Of a stretch of 5,460 nucleotides of DNA, positions 1 through 5,460 are shown piece by piece. Numbering within the stretch: the stretch's first letter is position 1; each line of letters begins with the position of its first letter. Source of the DNA: Candidatus Nomurabacteria bacterium RIFOXYD2_FULL_35_12 (lineage in GTDB: Bacteria; Patescibacteriota; Minisyncoccia; Phycocordibacterales; UBA9973); contig MFWK01000012.1 of assembly GCA_001786365.1 (NCBI GenBank), forward strand, positions 928 through 6,387. The letters run 5' to 3'. The translations under genes were made by a program, and so were the position numbers. The notes beneath the pieces were generated by a model, which saw nothing but the letters and a program-made list of their open reading frames with translations, was not told the origin of the DNA and did not search any database.

Positions 1-1681
1 ATCGTGTTCTATTACCTCCTGTTGCCGGAGAACCAAAAAGGCTGGGTGCTATAGTTGTTTTTATTGTTGAAGATAAAATAGTTCTTATTATAATTTCATC
101 TCCTTCTTTGATTCCAGAAACAATTTCTGTCTTGGTGTTGTTTGAAATTCCTATTTGTATTTTAATTTTAGCTGGCTTGTTTTGCAATGTTTGTAATATT
201 TCAATATAATTTTCTCCATTTTGTCCCTCCCCTGAATTGGTGGGCAGGGATTTTACAGCGCTATTTGGGACCACTAAAACATTTTGTTTTTCATTTATAA
301 TAATTTCAGCCGAAACACTCATTCCTGGTTTTATTCTTTCATCCTGTGTGTCAAAACTTATTTTTACATTATAGGTCACAACTCCTTGTGAAACAGTACC
401 GACAGAGTCTATTTCTGTTATAACTCCCGATATAGTTAGATCTGGAATAGCATCAAAAGCTAGAGTTGATTTTTGTCCAATCTTTATTTTTGCTACATCA
501 ACTTCATTTAATGATATTTCAGCCATTTGTTTTTCTGTGACTAAGGTGGCTACTACCGTACTAGAACTTACTGAATCTCCCTTTTTTATATTTATGACGG
601 AGATTGTTCCAGCAAAAGGTGCTCGAATATAATAATCAGGTAATTTGTCTTTTAAATCTTGTAATGAATTTTCTTTTTGTTTTAAAGATAAGATTTGAGA
701 TTGAGTGTCTAGGTCACCATTTAGAAAAGCATCTTTATAATCTTTTATGCTCGTTTTGATTGAAAGTAAACTTAGAAGATGGGTATTTGTTTTAGAAGTA
801 TAGCCACTCAAGATTGATTTATGAGTAGTTATGGTTGCAGGAGTAGTATAATAATTTTCTTGTAATAAATCATTAACAAAATCTATATAATTATTTGCAT
901 TTTTAATTAAATCAGATACGAGTTTAGTTGTATCGTAAGTTTGAATTATAAGATTTTCAATTGTTGTATTGTTTGTTGTTCTGGAAGTTGCTTTGTAATT
1001 ATCAAAATTTATATCATAGGCTTTTAATGCAACATCATAAGAGTCTATAAGTTTTTGTTTGTATATTTTTGTTTTTTCGCTATTTTCATTTCCGGCCTGT
1101 GCTTCATACCAATCTATATTCCATTGGCCTGTAGCTGAGACACTTTTAAAAAACATATCATTCATTCCTGTCATGATTTCTGGTAGATCAAGAAATACAT
1201 TTGAAACCGTATTAAAACCGTCATCGTAAGCTTTTGCTAAATCGGCGTTCATATTTTCTTCTGAGTTTTGGATTTTGAATTTTTCAAAAGCGATTTTTGC
1301 GGATTCCAGATTTATTTCTGCATCACGAATAGATTTTTGAACATCTTTGTCATCAATTTGCGCGATAAGCCCCCATGCAGATATTTTCTGTCCATCTTGA
1401 GCTTTTATATAGACGATGTCTCCAGAGGCTTTGGCTTTGATGTCTATTTGGTTTAGAGCTGAAACTTGTCCACTACCTGAAATAGAAGCAATAATTGAAC
1501 CTTTTTCTACTTTAGCTGTTATGTAACGTGTTTCTCCAGCTGTGCCGGTTATTTTTCCATAAGCCCAAGATCCAAGAAATAAAATTACTATTAATATAGT
1601 GGTGCTTATTATTTTGTGTGCTAAAGCATATGATTTTATTTTAATTGTAAAATTTCCCATTTTTTTAAAAAAGTTTTTCAT
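1..1681 (-). CDS. MacA/HlyD-like efflux periplasmic adaptor (membrane fusion protein), 3' end beyond the window
   Basis: Reading down from the ATG at 1681-1679 gives 560 open codons with no stop, so the C-terminus lies beyond position 1. An N-terminal membrane helix is at about residues 22-41. The first lipoyl-like half is at about 76-110 (IKAKASGDIVYIKAQDGQKI). A long, mostly helical section spans about 111-348. The second lipoyl-like half is at about 351-382 (IRAPFAGTISVINIKKGDSV). A beta-barrel follows at about 383-465 (ending near KPGMSVSAEI), then a membrane-proximal domain from about 468 (VLVVPNSAVKS). This order is typical of adaptors that link an inner-membrane transporter (MacB-type ABC or RND) to the outside. 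The helical section of about 235 residues is clearly longer than a classic MacA hairpin. The start lies 9 bp after the preceding stop, implying one transcript; an alternative ATG is codon 8. No Shine-Dalgarno is seen. The transporter type and substrate cannot be told from this window. The family call is firm; assignment to the MacAB subtype is inference. Confidence 0.9.
   Translation of the reverse strand, partial: MKNFFKKMGNFTIKIKSYALAHKIISTTILIVILFLGSWAYGKITGTAGETRYITAKVEKGSIIASISGSGQVSALNQIDIKAKASGDIVYIKAQDGQKISAWGLIAQIDDKDVQKSIRDAEINLESAKIAFEKFKIQNSEENMNADLAKAYDDGFNTVSNVFLDLPEIMTGMNDMFFKSVSATGQWNIDWYEAQAGNENSEKTKIYKQKLIDSYDVALKAYDINFDNYKATSRTTNNTTIENLIIQTYDTTKLVSDLIKNANNYIDFVNDLLQENYYTTPATITTHKSILSGYTSKTNTHLLSLLSIKTSIKDYKDAFLNGDLDTQSQILSLKQKENSLQDLKDKLPDYYIRAPFAGTISVINIKKGDSVSSSTVVATLVTEKQMAEISLNEVDVAKIKIGQKSTLAFDAIPDLTISGVITEIDSVGTVSQGVVTYNVKISFDTQDERIKPGMSVSAEIIINEKQNVLVVPNSAVKSLPTNSGEGQNGENYIEILQTLQNKPAKIKIQIGISNNTKTEIVSGIKEGDEIIIRTILSSTIKTTIAPSLFGSPATGGNRTR
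224..250. repeat. Degraded relative of the GC-rich palindromic repeat at 2915-2940, in frame within the adaptor gene
   Basis: Positions 235-248 read AATTGGTGGGCAGG, matching 13 of 14 bases of AATTGGCGGGCAGG at 2926-2939. Both are flanked on the left by a C-rich run. Here the left arm has lost its complementarity, so no good hairpin remains. It encodes residues about 478-486 (SLPTNSGEG), a loop-like stretch in the membrane-proximal domain. It is a GC-rich patch inside an AT-rich gene. That it derives from the same element is inference from this short match. Confidence 0.4.
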
Positions 1682-1690
1682 ATGATTTTA

Positions 1691-2188
1691 TTATTTTAAT
1701 TCTGGTGCTACAGGTGGGGGAAGGGTGGGCATACCAAGTGGCATTACTCTGATAAATTTTGCTTCTATTTGTCCTTGTTCGTTTGGATTTCCTATTATTA
1801 CAACAAAATCATCTAGTTTAAGGACGTCTTTAGTAATTTTTTGTCTCATTTCTTGTATTTCTGTGTCATCTTTTATCAAGATTACTTTTTCTGTATTATC
1901 TTTATCTTGTACTATTATGGTTGGAAGTTCTTTTTTTATAATTTTTCCTATTGCTCCATGAGCATTTGGAAAATTATCATTTCCAAACATGGGACGATTT
2001 GGCATCATTCCAAAATTGCGTTCATAATTTTCTCCCCAAGCGTGCCCAAAAGATGCTTTATAAAAACCTACTTTCATTCCGGCAGAAAAAATTAATAAAA
2101 TAACTATAATAATTCCGAGTCCACATAGAATTCTAAAAGAATTCTTTCCCTCAAAAACCTTTTTTATATTTTCATGTATTTTTTCCAT
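1691..2188 (-). CDS. Single-pass membrane protein with a DUF5666-like extracytoplasmic domain
   Basis: A 165-residue protein starting at ATG 2188-2186 and ending TAA at 1693-1691. A short charged N-terminus (MEKIHENIKK) is followed by one membrane helix at about 19-37. A linker rich in Gly, Asn, Met and aromatic residues follows (GHAWGENYERNFGMMPNR region, about 48-78). Residues about 79-149 form an all-beta pattern: 'GKIIKKELPTIIVQD', a central 'VILIKDDTEI', then 'LKLDDFVVIIGNPNEQGQIEAKFIRV'. This pattern of a 'threshold' Thr/Glu strand, an L..DD.V..G turn and a final 'G.IEA..IRV' strand resembles DUF5666 (OB-fold-like) domains. The C-terminus is Pro-rich (LPPPVAP). The gene lies 12 bp after the upstream membrane-protein gene and 9 bp before the adaptor gene, so it is probably cotranscribed and may act with the exporter outside the membrane. 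Scattered Met and His residues in the linker could bind metal, but this is speculation. No function is established. Confidence 0.85.
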   Translation of the reverse strand: MEKIHENIKKVFEGKNSFRILCGLGIIIVILLIFSAGMKVGFYKASFGHAWGENYERNFGMMPNRPMFGNDNFPNAHGAIGKIIKKELPTIIVQDKDNTEKVILIKDDTEIQEMRQKITKDVLKLDDFVVIIGNPNEQGQIEAKFIRVMPLGMPTLPPPVAPELK

Positions 2189-2200
2189 AAAATTTATTTT

Positions 2201-2605
2201 TTAAAATGATAATGCTAACTGACCTTTAATAATTTGTTTCATAATATATTTTAGTGATAAGAAAAAGATAAAAATCAATATTAAAAAAATAATTATGCTC
2301 ATAACTGGCAATGATTCAGCTAATAATAAAAGAAAATCTCTCCAATATGTGATTATTAATCCATTACTTGAAAAGGCAAGAGAAAAATATTCATAAAAAC
2401 CAGATTGTGTTAAGTCTTTTAGCATTATTCTAAATACTGGTACGAGTCCTATGAATGAAGATACTCCAATCGCTGAAAAAGCCCATAGTTTTATACGATT
2501 AATGCATTTATCGCGTAAAACTATGGCTTGCCAGATATTTTCTGGTAAATTCACATTCATTTGATATTTTGCTTTTTGAAAAGCTTTTATCAGTCTTTTC
2601 TCCAT
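2201..2605 (-). CDS. Small hydrophobic membrane protein after an ECF sigma gene; candidate anti-sigma factor
   Basis: From ATG 2605-2603 the protein has 134 residues and ends TAA at 2203-2201. The frame stays open upstream to a TTG at 2653, which would add 16 residues (starting INNAPK) and overlap the sigma gene by 11 bp. The ATG is preferred because its N-terminus (MEKRLIKAFQKAK) reads as a normal basic helix, but neither start has a Shine-Dalgarno. A basic, helical N-terminal part (about 1-38, including LPENIWQAIVLRDK) is followed by a membrane helix at about 39-58. A less hydrophobic stretch containing 'QSGFYEYFSLAFSS' comes next, then a second strong helix at about 95-120 and a basic tail. 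A cytoplasmic helical N-terminus plus membrane anchor, directly after a sigma gene, fits an anti-sigma factor. No zinc-binding HxxxCxxC anti-sigma motif is present, so that role rests on position alone. No known family was recognised. Confidence 0.75.
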   Translation of the reverse strand: MEKRLIKAFQKAKYQMNVNLPENIWQAIVLRDKCINRIKLWAFSAIGVSSFIGLVPVFRIMLKDLTQSGFYEYFSLAFSSNGLIITYWRDFLLLLAESLPVMSIIIFLILIFIFFLSLKYIMKQIIKGQLALSF

Positions 2606-2642
2606 ACGATATATATACGAGACTAAGATGAGTTTTGGTGCA

Positions 2643-3233
2643 TTATTTATCAAGAAGTTCTTGAAGTTTGATTATCGCTCTTCTATGAGTACTTTTGACT
2701 GTATTAAGAGATTTTTGTAGAATTTTACCTATTTCATCGAAAGTCAGTTCTTCTTGATAATAAAGTATTAGTATTTCTTTTTCTTTTATATTTAGTTTTT
2801 CTAGTGTTCTGTTTAAGAATTCACTATCTTCCAATTTTTGGAGAGCTTCATCCGGTAATAAATTTTCATCAGGTATATTTTCTGCAAAAGAATTTTCGTT
2901 TTCACTTTCTTTTTCCCCGCCTGCCAATTGGCGGGCAGGTATATCAGAAAATAATAAATTTCTTTTTTTTCTTAAAAAATCTATGGCAGTGTTTCTGGCA
3001 ATAGTAAAAATCCAAGTTTTAAAACTTGCTTTTTTTTCGTCAAACTTATGAATACTTTTCCATGTTTTTATAAAAATTTCTTGGACTACATCAGATGCAT
3101 CGTTTTGATTGACGATGTGCGCAGTAAAATTATAAAGAGGGAAAGTATATCTATTTATTAAACCCTTAAAAGCTTCTTTTTTGCCTTCTTTATATAATAT
3201 GGCTAGTTCTTCATCAGTTTCATTAAATGACAT
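2643..3233 (-). CDS. ECF-type RNA polymerase sigma-70 family sigma factor
   Basis: A 196-residue protein starting at ATG 3233-3231 and ending TAA at 2645-2643. Region 2 covers about residues 20-91, with the characteristic 'DASDVVQEIFIKTWKSI' (core-polymerase binding) and 'FKTWIFTIARNTAIDFLRKKR' (-10 recognition). Region 4 covers about 132-193, with helix-turn-helix 'LTFDEIGKILQKSLNTVKST' for -35 recognition. Regions 1.1 and 3 are absent, as expected for ECF sigma factors. The linker between domains (about 92-131) is acidic and carries an in-frame GC-rich palindrome encoding PARQLAGG (residues 99-106). It is first in a probable four-gene unit with a candidate anti-sigma membrane protein, a DUF5666-like protein and an export adaptor. 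This suggests the sigma factor drives its own operon in response to envelope stress, which is inference. No Shine-Dalgarno precedes the ATG; a large hairpin ends about a dozen bases upstream. Confidence 0.95.
   Translation of the reverse strand: MSFNETDEELAILYKEGKKEAFKGLINRYTFPLYNFTAHIVNQNDASDVVQEIFIKTWKSIHKFDEKKASFKTWIFTIARNTAIDFLRKKRNLLFSDIPARQLAGGEKESENENSFAENIPDENLLPDEALQKLEDSEFLNRTLEKLNIKEKEILILYYQEELTFDEIGKILQKSLNTVKSTHRRAIIKLQELLDK
2915..2940. repeat. GC-rich imperfect palindrome inserted in frame in the sigma-factor linker
   Basis: The core GCCAATTGGC (2923-2932) is a perfect palindrome. Pairing continues outward from 2922/2933 to 2916/2939, with interruptions at 2922/2933 and 2918/2937. 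The element is nearly all G+C apart from AATT and stands out sharply from AT-rich surroundings. It has the form of a short REP/MITE-like unit. It encodes PARQLAGG between sigma regions 2 and 4, where an insertion would be tolerated. A partial relative is at 224-250. Mobility is inferred, not seen. Confidence 0.6.
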
Positions 3234-3245
3234 AGATTAAATATA

Positions 3246-3281
3246 ACACAAACACAGCATGGTCTATGCTGTGTTTATGTT
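3246..3281 (-). terminator. Strong hairpin between the surface-protein gene and the sigma operon; probable (bidirectional-type) terminator
   Basis: AAACACAGCAT (3250-3260) pairs perfectly with ATGCTGTGTTT (3266-3276) around a 5-base loop. After one mismatch the stem extends by four pairs, 3245-3248 with 3278-3281. On the minus strand it lies about 20 bases after the surface-protein stop, is preceded by an A-rich run, and is followed by a weak U-rich tail (GUGUUAUAUUU). On the plus strand it is followed by a much better T tract (3280-3292), although no plus-strand gene needs terminating. Because it ends about a dozen bases before the sigma ATG, it could also act in the sigma mRNA leader or as an operator. 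Confidence 0.6.
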
Positions 3282-3301
3282 TTTCTTTTTTTAGAATATT
3301 T

Positions 3302-5278
3302 TTATTCTATTTTATGACCATTGTTATTAGAATGTTGGTCAGTATTAGTTGGATTTATTCTTTGAATAACAAAACCTCCAGTATCAAGAAGATATTTAAC
3401 TAAAAGTACTAGCAAGAGAACGAGAATGATCAAAAGCAACCATCCAAACAAATTTGTAGGTAAGAATCCTGCACCAAAAGCAAATGCTCCTAGGAATGCA
3501 GATACTTGTTCTCCACTCCAAACTTGTGCAGAAACATTAGAATTTACTAATTGAGGTTGTCCGGCAGGATTTGTATAAGATAGAGTTGCAGGAAAATTCA
3601 AAATTGTTTCAAGTGGAGTATTGTCTTTTACTTTCACTTTTACAGTCACTGAATCTTGGCTATTTGCCTTGAGAGTTCCCAAGTTGAAGACCAAAGTTTG
3701 GCCTGAGTTAGTAGGATTGTTTGGGTTTGAAGATATAAATTCTACTTCATTAGGAAGATCTATTCGCAACACAAGGCTGGTGATTGAACCAGTGCCAATG
3801 TTTTGATAGCCGATAGTATAGTTTATTTCATCTCCTCCGTGTGGTCTGGTGTTGTCTATAGAAGAAATGATTGGTTGATTACGATCTACAGAAGAAGTCA
3901 TCAAGACTAGAGAAGTAGGAGCAGGATTGTTAGTTGTTTCTTTTTGAATAGTTATAGTTTCAGAATCAGTAGCTGATCCAAAACTGTTACTACAAGTCAT
4001 TGTGTAAGTTTTATTTCCTGTTAAAGATCCAGTATAGAAAGATCCAGGTCCTAGATTTTTTGGTCCAGCCCAGCCAGTAGAACCACCAGATGCAATACAA
4101 GAAGTGGCATTAGTTGAAATCCAACGAACTGTAGCAGATCCATTATAAGGAACACTTGTTTTGTCTGTGTAGACGACTACAGTTGGACGATTCGCTATCA
4201 ATTGACCTCCGACATATACCGTAACTGATTTAGAATCAGAACCTCCATTGTAGTTGCTACAAGAAATAGTATAAGTAGTAGTGCTGATAAGTGGACCGGT
4301 ATTAAAGCTATTTAAAGAGCCAGTTCCTTTTGATCCTGCCCAGCCATTTGAGCCCCCACTTGCGTAACAAGAAGTTGCGTTATTTGGAGTCCAGCGGACT
4401 ATTGTATTTTCATTAGGTCCGACAGTTATTCTGTCTGCGGAAATACTTACACTAGGTTGAGAATAATTGTAATTGTTGTAGTTGTAGTTATAATTGTAAT
4501 TTTCTACATTCACAGTGGTTGATGCATTTGCAGAACCAGTACTGTTTGAACAATTAATATAAAAAGTTGTTGAACCTGTCAAAGCTCCAGTATTGAAAGT
4601 ACCGGAAGTATTCTTACTTCCAGACCATCCATTTACTCCACCACTTGCGCTACAAGAAGTTGCATTACTAGAACTCCAAGAAATCGTGCTTGAGCCGTTG
4701 TAGCTGACGCTAGATGGACTTGCATATATAGAAACGGTTGGGTTTGGAACTGTTACTGGTGCTGGGACATAGACAGGTGTCTGAACATATACTGGTGCTG
4801 GAGTGTAAACTGGCGCTGGAGTATAAACCGGATAGCTGTAACTATAACCGCCATAGTTGCTATAGCCACAACCTACGCAAGCTGTGTAATCGTATCCATA
4901 GTTGTAACTCGGATAGTAGCCGTAATCATAGCTACCATAATTGTTGTAGCCATAGTCGTAATTATCATAATTATAGGCATAGTCATTATAACCATAGTCG
5001 TTGTAACCACTATAATCATACCCACCACCGTAACCATCGTAATTATATCCAGAATCATATCCACTATAATCATACCAACCACCGTAACCACCATAATCAT
5101 ATGCATCGCTGTAACCACCATAATCATATCCTCCACCGCTGTAATCATATCCACCACCGCTGTAATCATAATCTTGTGCATCAACGCGAATTGGTGCAAT
5201 AAAAACAACACCCAATAAAAGTATTAGTGCCAATATTCCAAAAGATATATATTTGATTGTTTTATTTGTGTTTTTCAT
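3302..5278 (-). CDS. Secreted, membrane-anchored surface protein: Tyr/Gly-rich domain, three Ig-like repeats, DUF11-like domain
   Basis: A 658-residue protein from ATG 5278-5276 to TAA 3304-3302. A signal peptide spans 1-34, with probable cleavage after VDA. Residues 36-150 are low complexity, built of YDYSGGG, YDYGGY and YNDYGYNDY-like units, with about 41 tyrosines and a lone CVGC (Cys134, Cys137). A Pro-rich stalk follows (150-180, VYTPAPVYTPAPVYV). Three Ig-like repeats lie at about 181-258, 275-356 and 365-445. Each has 'ATSCxASGG..GWxGxK' and a later 'C-S-N' cysteine (pairs C209/C243, C304/C340, C394/C429) that could form disulfides. A YNYNYNYNNYNY linker separates repeats 1 and 2. About 460-586 is DUF11-like (GGDEINYTIGYQNIGTGSIT). 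A membrane helix at about 611-630 leaves a short tail on the cytoplasmic side; there is no LPXTG. The whole is a surface-displayed, possibly adhesive protein of the sort common in Parcubacteria. It has its own strong promoter and appears monocistronic. Domain architecture is clear; function is inferred. Confidence 0.92.
   Translation of the reverse strand: MKNTNKTIKYISFGILALILLLGVVFIAPIRVDAQDYDYSGGGYDYSGGGYDYGGYSDAYDYGGYGGWYDYSGYDSGYNYDGYGGGYDYSGYNDYGYNDYAYNYDNYDYGYNNYGSYDYGYYPSYNYGYDYTACVGCGYSNYGGYSYSYPVYTPAPVYTPAPVYVQTPVYVPAPVTVPNPTVSIYASPSSVSYNGSSTISWSSSNATSCSASGGVNGWSGSKNTSGTFNTGALTGSTTFYINCSNSTGSANASTTVNVENYNYNYNYNNYNYSQPSVSISADRITVGPNENTIVRWTPNNATSCYASGGSNGWAGSKGTGSLNSFNTGPLISTTTYTISCSNYNGGSDSKSVTVYVGGQLIANRPTVVVYTDKTSVPYNGSATVRWISTNATSCIASGGSTGWAGPKNLGPGSFYTGSLTGNKTYTMTCSNSFGSATDSETITIQKETTNNPAPTSLVLMTSSVDRNQPIISSIDNTRPHGGDEINYTIGYQNIGTGSITSLVLRIDLPNEVEFISSNPNNPTNSGQTLVFNLGTLKANSQDSVTVKVKVKDNTPLETILNFPATLSYTNPAGQPQLVNSNVSAQVWSGEQVSAFLGAFAFGAGFLPTNLFGWLLLIILVLLLVLLVKYLLDTGGFVIQRINPTNTDQHSNNNGHKIE
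4829..5173 (-). repeat. Low-complexity repeat tract encoding the Tyr/Gly-rich domain
   Basis: Degenerate tandem repeats of TAT/TAC-, GAT- and GGT-type codons. Two adjacent 21-bp units (5132-5152 and 5153-5173) encode successive YDYSGGG-type heptads. Two 30-bp copies (5007-5036 and 5061-5090) match at 29 of 30 bases with a 54-bp, 18-codon period, encoding GYGG(G/W)YDYSG. The near identity suggests recent duplication or slippage, so length may vary between strains. The biased composition keeps other frames open, which creates long spurious reading frames here. Confidence 0.8.
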
Positions 5279-5288
5279 AAAATTAACT

Positions 5289-5335
5289 TTTAGCCCTTAT
5301 TTTATGGACCAAAAAACCATAAAATAAAGGTTAAA
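5289..5335 (-). promoter_or_regulatory. AT-rich hairpin in the 5' leader of the surface-protein gene
   Basis: TTATTTTATGG (5297-5307) pairs with CCATAAAATAA (5317-5327) around a 9-base loop. With a one-base bulge at 5328 the pairing extends through 5295-5296 with 5329-5330, then further weak pairs reach 5289 and 5335. It fills most of the predicted leader, ending about 10 to 18 bases before the ATG. It buries the only Shine-Dalgarno-like AAGGG in the area. It has no following T tract, so it is not a terminator. It may stabilise the mRNA or modulate translation; both are inference. Confidence 0.5.
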
Positions 5336-5357
5336 CGTGATTATTTAGACACTTTCA

Positions 5358-5386
5358 ATTATATACTATATTAAAAAAAATGTCAA
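5358..5386 (-). promoter_or_regulatory. Consensus vegetative (sigma-70/sigma-A type) promoter for the surface-protein gene
   Basis: On the minus strand, TTGACA (5386-5381) and TATAAT (5363-5358) are both perfect consensus hexamers separated by exactly 17 bp. The spacer starts with an A/T-rich run. Transcription would start near 5351, giving a leader of about 73 nt before the ATG at 5278. The match predicts strong constitutive expression by the housekeeping sigma factor, not by the ECF factor encoded here. Confidence 0.88.
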
Positions 5387-5460
5387 GTAGGACGCATCCT
5401 TTCAACACCTTGTAATCACTTCAGCCTTTACCAGCATAAAATACAAGGCATATGTCATAT
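5387..5460. other. Terminal non-coding stretch, no gene recognised
   Basis: Slightly richer in G+C than the neighbouring leader. It contains a 7-bp inverted repeat (CCTTGTA 5408-5414, TACAAGG 5442-5448) with a 27-base gap, too weak to call a terminator. One minus-strand frame is open from the window edge to a TGA at 5404-5402 (MTYALYFMLVKAEVITRC from an ATG at 5458). It could be the last codons of an upstream gene or chance; it is too short to decide. Confidence 0.3.

Noticed and set aside
1268..1456. Plus-strand 62-codon frame
   Set aside because: Antisense to the adaptor gene, whose minus-strand frame is open for 560 codons with recognisable domains.
1725..2095. Plus-strand frames opposite the DUF5666-like gene
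   Set aside because: Composition is Phe/Ile/Ser-rich as expected for antisense of an AT-rich gene, and the minus-strand frame has a membrane helix and domain pattern.
2606..2653. TTG start extending the small membrane protein by 16 residues with an 11-bp overlap of the sigma gene
   Set aside because: A rare start codon without a Shine-Dalgarno, and the extra residues add no recognisable element; kept only as an alternative to ATG 2605.
3944..4738. Repeated Ig-like segments considered as a CRISPR-like or mobile repeat
   Set aside because: The repeats are diverged at DNA level and aligned in codon frame, so they are protein domain duplications, not a CRISPR array or mobile element.
4738..5202. 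Plus-strand 154-codon frame rich in His and Asn
   Set aside because: It is the antisense shadow of the Tyr/Gly-rich repeat tract; the biased codons remove stops and the His/Asn composition mirrors antisense Tyr/Gly/Asp codons.
4873..5211. Minus-strand 112-codon frame rich in Met, Ile and Thr
   Set aside because: Out-of-frame reading of the same repeats, lying wholly within the well-supported surface-protein gene.
5408..5448. Possible tRNA, terminator or attachment site from the CCTTGTA/TACAAGG inverted repeat
   Set aside because: Only seven pairs with a 27-base gap, no T tract and no cloverleaf or T-loop motif.

Overview
This is an AT-rich window (by eye about one third G+C) in which every convincing gene lies on the minus strand, so the biological reading order runs from the right end to the left. 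All reading frames use the standard code, with TAA stops and no in-frame TGA. The gene content suggests a Candidate Phyla Radiation (Patescibacteria, Parcubacteria-like) bacterium: a surface protein with repeated 'SNATSC-ASGG-GW' Ig-like domains followed by a DUF11-like domain, and an ECF sigma factor gene leading into small membrane proteins and a MacA/HlyD-type adaptor. This placement is recognition from family knowledge, not a database search.

Layout from right to left. 5387-5460 holds no recognisable gene. A textbook vegetative promoter (TTGACA, 17 bp spacer, TATAAT; 5386 to 5358) follows. It would produce a leader of about 73 nt that is largely occupied by an AT-rich hairpin (5289-5335). 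Next is a 658-residue secreted, membrane-anchored protein (5278-3302). It has a signal peptide, a tyrosine/glycine-rich low-complexity domain of about 115 residues, a Pro-rich stalk, three Ig-like repeats each with a cysteine pair, a DUF11-like domain and a C-terminal membrane anchor. A strong hairpin (3246-3281) separates it from the next unit.

The second unit looks like one operon: ECF-type sigma factor (3233-2643), small membrane protein that could be its anti-sigma partner (2605-2201), single-pass membrane protein with a DUF5666-like domain (2188-1691), and a MacA-like efflux adaptor (1681 to beyond position 1, C-terminus missing). The last gaps are 12 and 9 bp. The adaptor starts in the window but has no stop, and all 560 visible codons are open. 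An ABC-type ATPase and permease would be expected just beyond the left edge, but this cannot be seen. The working model is a sigma-controlled envelope-stress or export operon next to a highly expressed surface protein.

Two smaller structures deserve attention. A GC-rich imperfect palindrome sits in frame inside the sigma-factor linker, and a degraded relative of it sits in frame inside the adaptor gene. None of the five genes has a well-placed Shine-Dalgarno sequence.
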